Of a stretch of DNA of 64,000 bases, positions 1 to 8,559 are shown one piece after another. Origin of the DNA: JAJDAH01 sp964487605. GTDB lineage: Bacteria > Myxococcota_A > Polyangia > Polyangiales > Polyangiaceae. Location: the NCBI GenBank assembly GCA_964487605.1, contig CAZARU010000002.1, forward strand, positions 1-64,000, written 5' to 3'. The notes beneath the pieces are model-generated. The model was not told where the DNA came from. It worked only from the letters and a program-made list of their open reading frames with translations, and ran no database searches. How positions within the stretch are numbered: the first letter of the stretch is position 1; every line of letters starts with the position of its first letter. A program made the position numbers and the translations under genes.

Positions 1-1
1 C

Positions 2-1582
2 CCGGCGCCGAGTTCGCGCTCGGCGCCGCCGCCCAAGCCGTCCAGCGTCCAGCCTCCCGCGCCCCCACCCGACGACGCACCGTCTGCGGTCATCGTCGAC
101 GCCGCGCCCGCCTCCGATTCCGTGGAGACCGAACGGTCGCCTCCCCCGCCCGCGGCCGAGGCGACGCAGTTCGCAGCGCCGCCTTCGGCGGAGGTCTACG
201 CGCCGGCTCCGAGCGCGATCGAGTCCGCCGAGATCGTCGACGCCGAGCCCCTGCCGCCGAGCTCGGACGAACCGCCCGTCTCGGATCCCGAAGAGGAGCC
301 GCAGCGGCCCTCGCTGTCCGAGCTCGACGGGCTGGACGACGATCGCGCGCCGGGGGCGCCGGCGGCGCTCGACGAGCACACCCGGCGCGGCCGCCGCAGC
401 CTCATGTCCGTGCCGGACGACGAGACGGTCCACGCGCAGAGCCACGCGAGTCACAGCGCGATCCAGGCGATGCGCATCGTGACCGTCGGCGACGCCGGCC
501 GGGACGCAGAGCCGCCGTCGGTGCTCACCGACGACGACGTGGAAGCCATTTCGACCCTACCCGAGGCACCCCCCGCGCCCCGCCACTCGGGTTCGGCGGA
601 GGGTGACGCGCCCGCGCCGTCGGTACCGGCCGACGAGCAGGAGGCATCGCCGGATTCGGTCGAGCGAATCTCCGTCGAGCCGGAGCCGGACTCGCCGCTG
701 CCTCCTCCTCCGTCGGACGTCGCGGAGCCGCCGGCCACGGCGGGGACCGACTCGTCCGCCGACCAGGTGGCACGCAAGCGTGCGCCGCCGACGCCGAAGA
801 AGAAGGCCCCGCCGCCGCCGGAAGTGGCGCCGCGAAAGCGTCCGTGGTGGGAGGAGCTCTTCTCGGACGACTTCGTGCGCTCGCACTCCAAGCTGAGTGA
901 CCGACAGGTGAGGTCCGAAGCGACGTTCATCGAGCAGTCGCTCGGCGTCGCGAAGGGGGGAATCCTGCTCGACCTGGCCTGCGGGTCCGGGTTTCACGCG
1001 GTGGAGCTCGCGAGCCGCGGCTACGGCGTGGTGGGTTACGATCTCTCGCTCACACAGCTCGCCCTTGCTGCGGACGTCGCCCAGGAACGGTCCCAGAAGA
1101 TCAACTTCCTACAGGGCGACATGCGCGAGATGGCGTTCGAAGAGATGTTCGATGGCATCTACTGCTGGAACACCAGCTTCGGCTACTTCGAGGAGGACAA
1201 GAACGCCGCCATCGCGCAGCGTATCTTCCGCGCCCTGCGCCCCGGCGGCATGTTCTTGCTCGACGTCGCGAATCGCGACTTCGTCGTGGCTCATCAACCC
1301 AGCGGCGTCTGGTTCGAAGGTGACAGCTGCGTGTGCATGGACGAAATGCGCGTCGACTTCATCACCAGTCGACTGAAGTGCAAGCGCACCATGATGCTCG
1401 ACGACGGGCGGACGCTCGAGTGCAACTACTCGGTGCGGCTCTACAACCTGCACGAGCTCGGCAAGATGCTCCACGACACGGGGTTCCGCGTGACGGAGGC
1501 GAGCGGGCACCCTGCCACGCCGTCGGTGTTCTTCGGGGCCAGCTCTCCGCGGATCCTGATCCTCGCAGAACGCCCGGCCTGA
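2..1582 (+). CDS. SAM-dependent methyltransferase with long disordered N-terminus (5' partial)
   Basis: The reading frame is open to the first base of the window, so the true start lies upstream. A GTG at 122 is an internal possibility. The first ~270 visible residues are low-complexity, rich in Pro, Glu, Ala, Ser and Asp with Lys/Pro runs, and look disordered. The last ~220 residues are a class I methyltransferase. Motif I reads LDLACGSGFHAVEL (nt ~967-1008), followed by an acidic residue in VVGYDLS that should bind the SAM ribose, then a GDM segment and LRPGGMFLLDV typical of the Methyltransf_25/11 families. The substrate cannot be read from the sequence. Long disordered Pro/Glu-rich extensions are common on myxobacterial regulators, so the N-terminus may be a docking segment (inference). 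Confidence 0.85.
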   Translation, partial: PAPSSRSAPPPKPSSVQPPAPPPDDAPSAVIVDAAPASDSVETERSPPPPAAEATQFAAPPSAEVYAPAPSAIESAEIVDAEPLPPSSDEPPVSDPEEEPQRPSLSELDGLDDDRAPGAPAALDEHTRRGRRSLMSVPDDETVHAQSHASHSAIQAMRIVTVGDAGRDAEPPSVLTDDDVEAISTLPEAPPAPRHSGSAEGDAPAPSVPADEQEASPDSVERISVEPEPDSPLPPPPSDVAEPPATAGTDSSADQVARKRAPPTPKKKAPPPPEVAPRKRPWWEELFSDDFVRSHSKLSDRQVRSEATFIEQSLGVAKGGILLDLACGSGFHAVELASRGYGVVGYDLSLTQLALAADVAQERSQKINFLQGDMREMAFEEMFDGIYCWNTSFGYFEEDKNAAIAQRIFRALRPGGMFLLDVANRDFVVAHQPSGVWFEGDSCVCMDEMRVDFITSRLKCKRTMMLDDGRTLECNYSVRLYNLHELGKMLHDTGFRVTEASGHPATPSVFFGASSPRILILAERPA

Positions 1583-1613
1583 CGAACGGGACGGCGCGAC
1601 GCCCGCGCGGGCT

Positions 1614-2516
1614 TCAAGCCGAGCGAAGCGTCCGCGAGAGCGACGGCCGCCGCGTGGGTCCGTCCTCGCCCTTCGCAGGGCGCGGTGCGAGTTCGAGCCG
1701 CGTTCGTTCGATCACCCGCAGCGCTTCGTCGGGCGCCACGCCCAAGCGTTCGAAAGGCGCGGCATCCAGCGGCTCCCAGCGCCGCTCGCGCTCGCGGTCG
1801 AGCGCTGCGACGACGGCGTCCGCCAGCATGATGAGCCGGACGTGCGGCGCCCCGGCCGCCGCCTCATCGTGATGCGCGGCACAGACGTCCACGATGTCCG
1901 CCGGGAGGCGCCAGGTCATGGCGATCTCCGCCCCCGCGGCGGCATGGTGGCGCTGGACGAGCTCCTCCACGTGTCGCGGGCCTTCGACCGGCTTCGGCAG
2001 GTCCGCCAAGATTCGGTAGATGCGCGCCTCCCCGATGTCGTGGAGCAGCCCGGCCATGTACGCGTACTCGTACGGCTGCCGCAGCTCGCGACAGATGCTG
2101 CGAGCCGCCACTCCGCAGCGCACGCTTCGTCCGAAGGAGCGCTGCACGTGCGTGTGAAACTTCTTCAGCCCTTGGGTCGACGACGCGTAGACGACCTGGA
2201 ACAGGAGGTCGCGAGTGGCGGCCAGCCCGAGGCGCACGATGGCGTCCTGGGTGGACGAGGCGCTGTAGCCGCGCCAGTAGGCCGCCGAGTTCGCGACGGA
2301 GAGAAAACGCGCCGCGATCGGCGGGTCGTTGTCGACGAGCTGCGCCAGCTCTAGGACGCTCGCGTCGTGATCGCTCGCGAGGCCGAGCGCCACCGTGGCG
2401 ACGTGCGGCAGCACGGGCAGCGCCGTCCGGCCGGCACGGAGGCGCCGAACGAGCTCACGCTCGGTTTCGGACTCGGCGTGGATGAGGGCGGACGTCGGTG
2501 TCTCCGCGGCGGTCAT
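1614..2516 (-). CDS. HDOD domain signalling protein
   Basis: This 300-residue protein consists mainly of an HDOD domain, an HD-superfamily fold usually lacking phosphodiesterase activity that acts in bacterial signalling. Visible hallmarks are LPVLPHVATVALGLASD near residue 33, the DNDPPIAARFLSVANSAAYW core, and LLHDIGEARIY with a later AAHHDEAA, so HD-like residues are partly kept. Its ATG overlaps the TGA of the upstream receiver-GGDEF gene in an ATGA arrangement, so the two are translationally coupled. The pairing suggests a c-di-GMP or phosphorelay output module. Whether this HDOD protein has any catalytic activity is unknown. Confidence 0.9.
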   Translation of the reverse strand: MTAAETPTSALIHAESETERELVRRLRAGRTALPVLPHVATVALGLASDHDASVLELAQLVDNDPPIAARFLSVANSAAYWRGYSASSTQDAIVRLGLAATRDLLFQVVYASSTQGLKKFHTHVQRSFGRSVRCGVAARSICRELRQPYEYAYMAGLLHDIGEARIYRILADLPKPVEGPRHVEELVQRHHAAAGAEIAMTWRLPADIVDVCAAHHDEAAAGAPHVRLIMLADAVVAALDRERERRWEPLDAAPFERLGVAPDEALRVIERTRLELAPRPAKGEDGPTRRPSLSRTLRSA

Positions 2517-3676
2517 CGCCGGTAGCCTCCCGACGCGGCGGGCCCGAAATCGGGGAACGTGGGGCTCGGCGCGGTGTGGGTGGGGAGCTCGCTGATCGTC
2601 ACCGGCGGATCGATGGACGCCCGGAGCGCGCGCAGGGTGGTTAGGTCCGGCCCGAGCGGCGGATCGAGCGTGTGGAACCTGCGTCCCGACGGCGGCTCCG
2701 CGCCACTGGCCATCACCACGCAGTTTCGGCCGGCGCGTTTCGCGTCGTACAGCGCCATGTCCGCCTGCTGGAGCAGAGCGGCCGCGTCGGAGGGCCGGCG
2801 TGGGTCGTACACGGCGACACCGATGCTGATGGTCACCCGGGGGGGCGCGGAAGGTCCGGGGTCCAGCTCTTCGATCGCGCGTCGATGCCGCTCCGCGACG
2901 AGGCGCGCGGACTCGCGACCCGCGCCTGCGACCACGAGCACGAACTCCTCGCCCCCGTAGCGGCCGCAGTGATCACCCGGGCGGATCCCGGCCCGTAGCC
3001 AGTCCGCGACGAGGCGCAAGACGCGATCGCCGGCATCGTGTCCGTAGTCGTCGTTCACGCGCTTGAAGTGGTCGACGTCGGCGAAGAGCAACGCGAAGCG
3101 CTCGCCCTTCTGGAACGTCTCGTCGATGACGCGCTCGAGCGTGCGTCGATTCAGGACGCCGGTCAGCGGGTCGATCGCGGCGTCGCGGCGCAGGTGGTCG
3201 CGCTCCGTGCGGACACGGGCCAGCGCGTCGCGGAATCGCTTGTTGCGGAGCTGAACGCGCATGCGAGCGCGCAGCTCGAGCAGTCGATGTGGGTCCGTGA
3301 TGAAGTCGTCGGCGCCCGCCAGCAGGCCGCGCGCGACGTCCTCCTCGGAGACCGGCGGATCGGCCAGGAGGAGGATGGGCGTGTGTCCCTGCAGGTCGTT
3401 CGAGCGAAGCTCGCCGCAGACCTCGTACCCGCTCACTTCGGGCAGGTTCACGTCCATCAGGATGAGGTCGGGGTCGTACTCGGTCGCCAGCCGCAGGACC
3501 TCCTCGGCGTCGGCGACGTCCAGGCACTCCCAGCCCTCCTGTCGGACCAGCTCGCAGAGGGCTTCTCGACGCTCGTAGTCCGCGTGGACGACGAGGACAC
3601 GCTGGCGCCGTTCGCTCAAAGGGACGGCGGAGAGCGCCACGGGGCGCTCCGAGACCTCGACGGGGACGTTGGCCAT
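2513..3676 (-). CDS. Response regulator receiver-GGDEF diguanylate cyclase
   Basis: The 387-residue protein has an N-terminal receiver domain followed by a GGDEF domain, predicted to make cyclic di-GMP. The phospho-acceptor is Asp75 in LILMDVNLPEVSGYEV. The usual receiver switch Lys (normally in a KP pair after the fifth strand) is replaced in FITDP, so phosphorylation signalling may be atypical. The cyclase signature is GGEEF. An RxxD inhibitory site (RPGD) sits exactly five residues before it, so product inhibition is expected. I prefer the ATG at 3676 over the in-frame GTG at 3688, since the receiver fold begins well inside and neither start has a strong Shine-Dalgarno. The stop overlaps the start of the HDOD gene. 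Confidence 0.9.
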   Translation of the reverse strand: MANVPVEVSERPVALSAVPLSERRQRVLVVHADYERREALCELVRQEGWECLDVADAEEVLRLATEYDPDLILMDVNLPEVSGYEVCGELRSNDLQGHTPILLLADPPVSEEDVARGLLAGADDFITDPHRLLELRARMRVQLRNKRFRDALARVRTERDHLRRDAAIDPLTGVLNRRTLERVIDETFQKGERFALLFADVDHFKRVNDDYGHDAGDRVLRLVADWLRAGIRPGDHCGRYGGEEFVLVVAGAGRESARLVAERHRRAIEELDPGPSAPPRVTISIGVAVYDPRRPSDAAALLQQADMALYDAKRAGRNCVVMASGAEPPSGRRFHTLDPPLGPDLTTLRALRASIDPPVTISELPTHTAPSPTFPDFGPAASGGYRR

Positions 3677-3826
3677 GCTCACGGGCACCCGTGGGAACGG
3701 CAGGGCCGCGCGAAAGTTGAGGGCGGGCCGGCGGGTCCGGAACCGCGCCCGCGCCGGCCTGGCGGATTGACGTGCAGTTACGATGATTTGTCCCGCTGTC
3801 GTCCCTCGCGGGCGGTGGCCAACCGT

Positions 3827-4195
3827 TCAGGTCGCGCACGCCCCCACGAACACCCCGCCCTCGCGCTCTTCGCAGGAACACCCGGAGCCGAGCTGGGCCT
3901 CGACGCAGGCGCAGGAGGGCTTCGGTACGCAGGCGGGCAGCCAGCTGCACGCTCGCGTCCCCTCGGGTGTCTCCGTGCAGAAGAAACCCACCGGGCAGAT
4001 GCCGTCGCCGCACGCGAAGCACGTGCCGTCGGTGCAGCGGGGCACGGAGCGCGAAGGATCAGCGGACGACTGGCGAGGCTCGCCATGGTCTGCCTCGGTC
4101 CGGCTACCTGGCGAGTCGGTGCGCGACGCCGGAGGCGCGACACCGCCGCACGCCGCGGCGACCACCGCCACCGTCAGCCACCGAACCGCGATCAT
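3827..4195 (-). CDS. Small Cys-rich lipoprotein
   Basis: This 122-residue protein begins MIAVRWLTVAVVAAACGG, a type II signal peptide with lipobox AAAC, so it should be lipid-anchored in the envelope. After a short Ser/Pro/Arg-rich linker the last ~70 residues carry about eleven cysteines (CTDGTCFACGDGICPVGFFC onwards), probably disulfide-bonded outside the cytoplasm. The CGDGIC element matches the repeat unit of the large Cys-rich protein at 16827. No Shine-Dalgarno is evident. An in-frame start nine codons upstream would add only a basic N-terminus. It is divergent from the AGPS-like gene. The function is unknown. Confidence 0.75.
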   Translation of the reverse strand: MIAVRWLTVAVVAAACGGVAPPASRTDSPGSRTEADHGEPRQSSADPSRSVPRCTDGTCFACGDGICPVGFFCTETPEGTRACSWLPACVPKPSCACVEAQLGSGCSCEEREGGVFVGACAT

Positions 4196-4239
4196 GGACC
4201 GACGTATACGATTCGTGGGCACCGAGTTACAAGCGCGGC

Positions 4240-6270
4240 GTGGCGAGCTTGGCGTCGGGCCTGCGTGAAGCCGCTCACGTCTCGGTGAGCGAGCTGCCGG
4301 CCGATCGCGTCGCCTACTCGCGCGACTTCTGGCCGCGACACCTCATCGACGTGCGCCGCGGGCGTCCCGCGGAGCACCAGCCCGGCGCCATCGCGTGGGT
4401 GGAGACGGAGCAGCAAGTCGTGGAGGCCATTCGCTTCGCGCGCGCCGAAGGTGCCCACATCGTGCCGTTCGGCGCCGGGAGCGGCGTCTGCGGTGCCGTC
4501 CTCCCCGACGAGCGAAGCATCGTGCTCGACACCAAGCGAATGGCCGGGTGGCGCCTCGTCGAGGGCGAATCGGCCATCGACGTCGCGCCCGGCGCCATGG
4601 GGATCACGCTCGAGGAGGATCTTCAGCGTGAAGGCCTCACCATCGGGCACTTTCCGTCGAGCATCCTGTGCTCCACCGTCGGCGGGTGGATCGCCGCCCG
4701 CGGTGCGGGCCAGTGCTCCGGCCTGTACGGAAAGATCGAGGACATGGTCGTGTCCCTCGACGTCGTCCTCGGGACCGGCGAGCGCGTGCGGCTCCACCGT
4801 CACCGCGCCGCGCCGGATCTTCCGGGATTGTTCGTGGGGAGCGAGGGCACCATGGGCGTGATCACGAGCGCGCGTCTGCGCGTTCACCCCGTGCCCACGT
4901 CGAGGTCGTTCGGTGCCTTCCAGTTTCGCGACATGCGGAGCGGTTGGGACGCCATTCGAGAGATGTTCCAGTCCGGCCTTCGCCCCGCCGTGACGCGCCT
5001 TTACGACCCCATCGACTCGTACATGATGCGCTCGTCACGGTCCAAGGCGCGGGCGACGCCCGGCGCGACCGCGGCGGCTCCTCGACGTCGAGGATCTGCG
5101 CGCCGCGTGGCGGCCTGGGCGCGGCGAGCCCTGGGCGCGCCGCGACTCCTGAATGCGGCGCTGGGCGCGCTCGATCCCTTCCTGGGCGGTTGCACCTTGG
5201 TCGTGGTGTTCGACGGACAGGATGGATTCGGCGCCGAGGACATGGCGCGCGCTCGCGACCTCGCGGGCAGGGCAGGTGGGCGCTGGATCGGCGAGGAGCC
5301 GGCGAGGCACTGGCTCGCTCGTCGCTACTCCGTGAGCTACCGGCTCGCTCCCGTTTTCCGGATGGGTGCCTTCACCGACACCATGGAGGTGGCGGCGCCG
5401 TGGTCCAGGCTGGGCGAGGTCTACCGCGCCGTGCACGCAGCGCTCGGGCGCCACGTGCTGGTGATGGCCCATCTGAGCCACGCCTACCCCGACGGGTGCA
5501 GCATCTACTTCACGTTCGTCGGCAGCGCTGCCGACGATGCCGCGGCACTGTCTCTGTACGACCGTGCCTGGGCGGACGCCCTCGCCGCCTGCGTCTCCGC
5601 AGGTGCGACCATCAGCCACCACCACGGAGTGGGTCGGAGCAAAGCAGCAGGCGTGGAGCGCGAGCTCGGCTTCGGGGCGGAGGTCGTGCGTCGCATCCTC
5701 CGCGCCTGCGATCCCGACGGCGTACTGAACCCGGGATGCCTCGTGCCGCGCGCCATGCGCGCCGTCCGCGGCCCTCGCCCGACCCGAGAGGCCCGCGCGG
5801 CCTCCGTCGATGTGGACTCCCTGAGCGCCACGGTCCCGGCGGGGACGACGCTCGGTGCGGTGGAAGAGCTCCTTCGTCGGCACGGCATGACCCTGCGGCT
5901 CTCCGACGCGGATCCGGATCTGTCCGTGGCGCGGTGGCTCGCGGGGGGCGCGCCGGGAGCACGGGACCGGTTCTCGGATCCGGTAGATCAGGTGGTCACG
6001 GGACTCACCGCGTGTCTCTCCTCCGACGAGCAGCTCGAGGTTCGTCCACAGCCGCGGCGTGCCGTGGGGCCCGATCTGACGGCGTTGTTCGTCGGCGCAG
6101 CGGACCGCGTGGGCGAGATCACGGAAGCCACCGTTCGGGGCCACCGGCTCGGCAGTCCGGCGTCGCGCGACCTGCCCTACGCGGGCCGCGCGCCGGGTGA
6201 ACCGACCGCGGACGAGCGCCGGCTGTTCGACGACATCGTCGCTTCGGTGACTTCTCAGCGCGACTCGTAG
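4240..6270 (+). CDS. FAD-linked oxidase, alkyldihydroxyacetonephosphate synthase-like, with extra C-terminal half-domain
   Basis: The 676-residue protein carries a PCMH-type FAD-binding domain (FAD_binding_4; VPFGAGSGVCG near residue 75 and FVGSEGTMGVIT near 205). A long FAD-oxidase C-terminal domain follows. The motif SHHHGVG near residue 459 is the hallmark of AGPS, the enzyme that exchanges an acyl for an alkyl group in ether-lipid synthesis. AGPS homologues contribute to ether lipids in myxobacteria, so that role is likely. Unusually, about 150 residues after the normal end (from ~523) resemble a degraded copy of the FAD-binding half-domain. The GTG at 4240 is the best start. A GTG at 4285 is also possible, and the N-terminus is uncertain. 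The 3' end overlaps the convergent phosphatase gene by 16 nt. Confidence 0.85.
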   Translation: MASLASGLREAAHVSVSELPADRVAYSRDFWPRHLIDVRRGRPAEHQPGAIAWVETEQQVVEAIRFARAEGAHIVPFGAGSGVCGAVLPDERSIVLDTKRMAGWRLVEGESAIDVAPGAMGITLEEDLQREGLTIGHFPSSILCSTVGGWIAARGAGQCSGLYGKIEDMVVSLDVVLGTGERVRLHRHRAAPDLPGLFVGSEGTMGVITSARLRVHPVPTSRSFGAFQFRDMRSGWDAIREMFQSGLRPAVTRLYDPIDSYMMRSSRSKARATPGATAAAPRRRGSARRVAAWARRALGAPRLLNAALGALDPFLGGCTLVVVFDGQDGFGAEDMARARDLAGRAGGRWIGEEPARHWLARRYSVSYRLAPVFRMGAFTDTMEVAAPWSRLGEVYRAVHAALGRHVLVMAHLSHAYPDGCSIYFTFVGSAADDAAALSLYDRAWADALAACVSAGATISHHHGVGRSKAAGVERELGFGAEVVRRILRACDPDGVLNPGCLVPRAMRAVRGPRPTREARAASVDVDSLSATVPAGTTLGAVEELLRRHGMTLRLSDADPDLSVARWLAGGAPGARDRFSDPVDQVVTGLTACLSSDEQLEVRPQPRRAVGPDLTALFVGAADRVGEITEATVRGHRLGSPASRDLPYAGRAPGEPTADERRLFDDIVASVTSQRDS

Positions 6271-7007
6271 ACGTTCATCGCCGGCAACTCGATGGCCGTG
6301 AGGAAGCCGCCGTTGCCGCAGCCGGTGTCGATGGCGATCGTGTCGGCTCCCGCCCAGATGTCCTTCGGATCCTCGGGCGTGCAACCGTCGAGCTCCGCGG
6401 GCAGGAACTCCGTCCGCGTGTGGCCGAAGACGACCTTCTTCCCGCGGTAGTTCTGGAAGAAGTCCATGTCCCTCACCCAGAGCAGGACCAGAGGCGATTC
6501 GAGCTCCGACGGATGGTAGAAGCCACCGGTCGGGTTTCGTGGCAGGCCCGCGTGCACGTAGAGCGCGTGATCGTCCTCGTACCAGTACGGCAGCGTGCGA
6601 AACCACTCGATGACGTCGTCCGGAAAGAACGAGCCCGCGCGCAGCGCCTCCAGCTCGTCGGCCCGCGGGGTCTCGTCGTCCGCGGGGTGGTCGCCTCCCG
6701 CGTAGGACCGCAGCGCTGCGAGGCAGCCGTTGCCAGGGGGCATGACGAATGCATCCCACCGAGAGTCCACGACACGCAGCCAGGCGTCCTCGTGGTTGCC
6801 TCGGAGCGCGACGACCTTCGCCGGAGTCTCGCTGGGCAGGGCACGGACGAACTCGACCGCCCCCTTCGAGTTCGGTCCCCGGTCGACGTAGTCCCCCACG
6901 AAGACCAGGGTGTCCTCCGCGGTGAGCTTCGGGAAGCACGACATCAGCTTGAAGAGCTGGGCCGTGTCCCCGTGGATGTCGCCGATCGCAAACGTGCGCG
7001 CCGCCAT
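6255..7007 (-). CDS. PPP-family serine/threonine protein phosphatase
   Basis: The 250-residue protein is a calcineurin-like metallophosphoesterase of the PPP type. All three metal-site blocks are present in order: GDIHGD at residues ~9-14, GDYVDRGPNSKG near 40 and LRGNHED near 68. C-terminal histidines occur in YVHAGLP and FGHTRTEF. It resembles bacterial PrpA/PrpE or phage lambda phosphatase-type enzymes that dephosphorylate Ser/Thr proteins or small phosphoesters. The start at 7007 puts GDIHG close to the N-terminus, as usual in the family. Two ATGs at 7022-7025 would add six residues. It is convergent with the AGPS-like gene and has no obvious operon partner. Confidence 0.92.
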   Translation of the reverse strand: MAARTFAIGDIHGDTAQLFKLMSCFPKLTAEDTLVFVGDYVDRGPNSKGAVEFVRALPSETPAKVVALRGNHEDAWLRVVDSRWDAFVMPPGNGCLAALRSYAGGDHPADDETPRADELEALRAGSFFPDDVIEWFRTLPYWYEDDHALYVHAGLPRNPTGGFYHPSELESPLVLLWVRDMDFFQNYRGKKVVFGHTRTEFLPAELDGCTPEDPKDIWAGADTIAIDTGCGNGGFLTAIELPAMNVYESR

Positions 7008-7270
7008 GGGTCGAACGGGCATCATTCCAGCATCGCGTCGCGCGTGGAAGCCAGTAGCGCGCGGGCCGCGTCGGGCGGTCGGGTCGGGTGGCGCAGCCGA
7101 CCGCTCAGCGAGGCCCGCGCACCCGCGTTTCGGCGCATTCCGGCGCCGGGGGCCGCACGTTCCCGCGATCCTCGTCTGGCCGAAAATTTCGAGCCGAGGA
7201 CAAACTGCGCTGGGGCGTCCGCGCCGTCGTGGCCGGGCGATCCGGCGCGCACTAGCGTCCGCGCCCAGCC

Positions 7271-8005
7271 ATGACGGATCGATTCTTCTCGTCGCTGCCC
7301 ACCTGGCTCGTCGCGGGGATCCTCGTGGGTTGTGGCGGGGTGGGCTCGGCGCACCCTCCGACGACGGCTGCCGGGAACGACGCGGGCCGGAACCTCGCGT
7401 CCGACCGCATGAGCGTGGACGAGCCGTCGGAGTCCTACGAGGGCAGCGGCGTCGGGGGCCTCAGCCAGGACGACTACGAGTCGGCGTTCGCCGCCGTCGA
7501 GCCGCTGGTGGAGGGCTGTCTCGTGCAAGGGGCTTCCCGGTTCGGTGGGCTGGGCGGGTCGCTGCGGGTCGTGCTCCGCGTCGATGGCCGCGGGCAGCCT
7601 CTCTGGGCCTACCTGGGCGATTCGGCGCTCGGTGACCGGGAGACGGAGAAGTGCGTTCTCGACGTGTTCCTCCGACGTACCTGGCCGAAGCCGCTCGGCG
7701 GTGACGGCCTGGCCGAACGATCCTTCGCCATCGACGCTGCGGAGCCCCCGCGCGAGCTGAGCAACAGCCAGGCCGGCGCCGCGGTGCTGCACGCGCGCAA
7801 CCTGGCCGCAGGATGCCGGCGCGGAGTGAAGGGGAAGTTCCGGGCGACCGCCTATCTCGGAACCGACGGCCGCGTGATCACCGCCGGCGTCGCGCCGCCG
7901 AGCGAGCAGGGCGAAGAGGTTGCCGACTGCGTGGTCGATGCGGTCATGAAGATGCGAGTCGTCGTCCGCGGAAAGCAGCCTTCGAAGCTCAGCTTCACCC
8001 TCTGA
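7271..8005 (+). CDS. Lipoprotein with AgmX/TonB-like C-terminal domain repeats
   Basis: The 244-residue protein has a signal peptide ending in LVAGILVGCGG, a lipobox. Two stretches resemble the AgmX/PglI C-terminal domain, a TonB-like fold common in myxobacteria. The first runs from EGCLVQGASRFGG through VVLRVDGRGQPLWAYLGDSALGD to CVLDVFLRRTWPKP. The second is shorter and starts at AAGCRRGVKGKFRATAYL. Each keeps a pair of cysteines that could form a disulfide. In this family the domain occurs in motility and envelope-spanning proteins. Here it stands alone on a lipoprotein, so it may be a periplasmic binding module (inference). A second AgmX-type lipoprotein lies at 57875-58744. Confidence 0.75.
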   Translation: MTDRFFSSLPTWLVAGILVGCGGVGSAHPPTTAAGNDAGRNLASDRMSVDEPSESYEGSGVGGLSQDDYESAFAAVEPLVEGCLVQGASRFGGLGGSLRVVLRVDGRGQPLWAYLGDSALGDRETEKCVLDVFLRRTWPKPLGGDGLAERSFAIDAAEPPRELSNSQAGAAVLHARNLAAGCRRGVKGKFRATAYLGTDGRVITAGVAPPSEQGEEVADCVVDAVMKMRVVVRGKQPSKLSFTL

Positions 8006-8025
8006 AGCGACACGGCGCGCTCCGG

Positions 8026-8559
8026 TCACCGTCGGCGCGCGGCACGGACACCCAGGTCGAGATCCGCTCCGAGCTTCTCGAGCGCGGACTCCACCAGCGC
8101 ACGGTCGTGCTTCCCGAGTTCGTCGCCCCGAGCGCGGTGAAGTGCGTAGCGCAGGGCGGCGGCTTCGATGGCGGAGAGCGCCGTTGTTCGCGCGAAGTCG
8201 AGCTCTTCGATTCGGTAGCGCACCAGCACGCGTCCGTCGGCGAGGACCTGCTCCCCGAGGATCTCGGCGGGCTGGGTCGAGTCGCGACCGCCACCGAGGA
8301 GCTGCCGCACGATCCCACGAATGGCGGTGGCGCGCCGACGTACGCGCTTCGCGCCGTCCTGCGCGTACAGCGCGAAGAAGCGATTGCGCGAGAAAGCGTC
8401 CGGCGCCAGCACGAGGGCGCACAGGAGCGCCTCGGTATCGAGGTCGAGGGCGCCTCGGGGGGACGCTGCGCCCCTCGGCGTCGGACCTGCCGCGCCGCCG
8501 CGTCCGGTGCGAGAACGTCGGCGCCGCGAGGGGCCGGCGATCCCCGAGCGCGGCCTCAT
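8026..8559 (-). CDS. Conserved-looking hypothetical protein coupled to prfA
   Basis: I do not recognise this 177-residue protein. It starts with a basic, Arg/Pro/Gly-rich tail of about 35 residues, followed by an alpha-rich region (LDLDTEALLCALVLAPDAFS) and ending in a basic tail. No signal peptide or membrane segment is visible. Its ATG overlaps the prfA stop codon in an ATGA arrangement, so it is translated with release factor 1. In many bacteria this position is occupied by prmC, the methyltransferase that modifies the GGQ glutamine, but no methyltransferase motif is present here. Codon use and the tight coupling support a real gene. Confidence 0.7.
   Translation of the reverse strand: MRPRSGIAGPSRRRRSRTGRGGAAGPTPRGAASPRGALDLDTEALLCALVLAPDAFSRNRFFALYAQDGAKRVRRRATAIRGIVRQLLGGGRDSTQPAEILGEQVLADGRVLVRYRIEELDFARTTALSAIEAAALRYALHRARGDELGKHDRALVESALEKLGADLDLGVRAARRR

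Noticed and set aside
5035..6939. A 634-codon minus-strand frame
   Set aside because: It is antisense to the AGPS-like gene and the phosphatase is in another frame; composition is Arg/Gly/His-rich.
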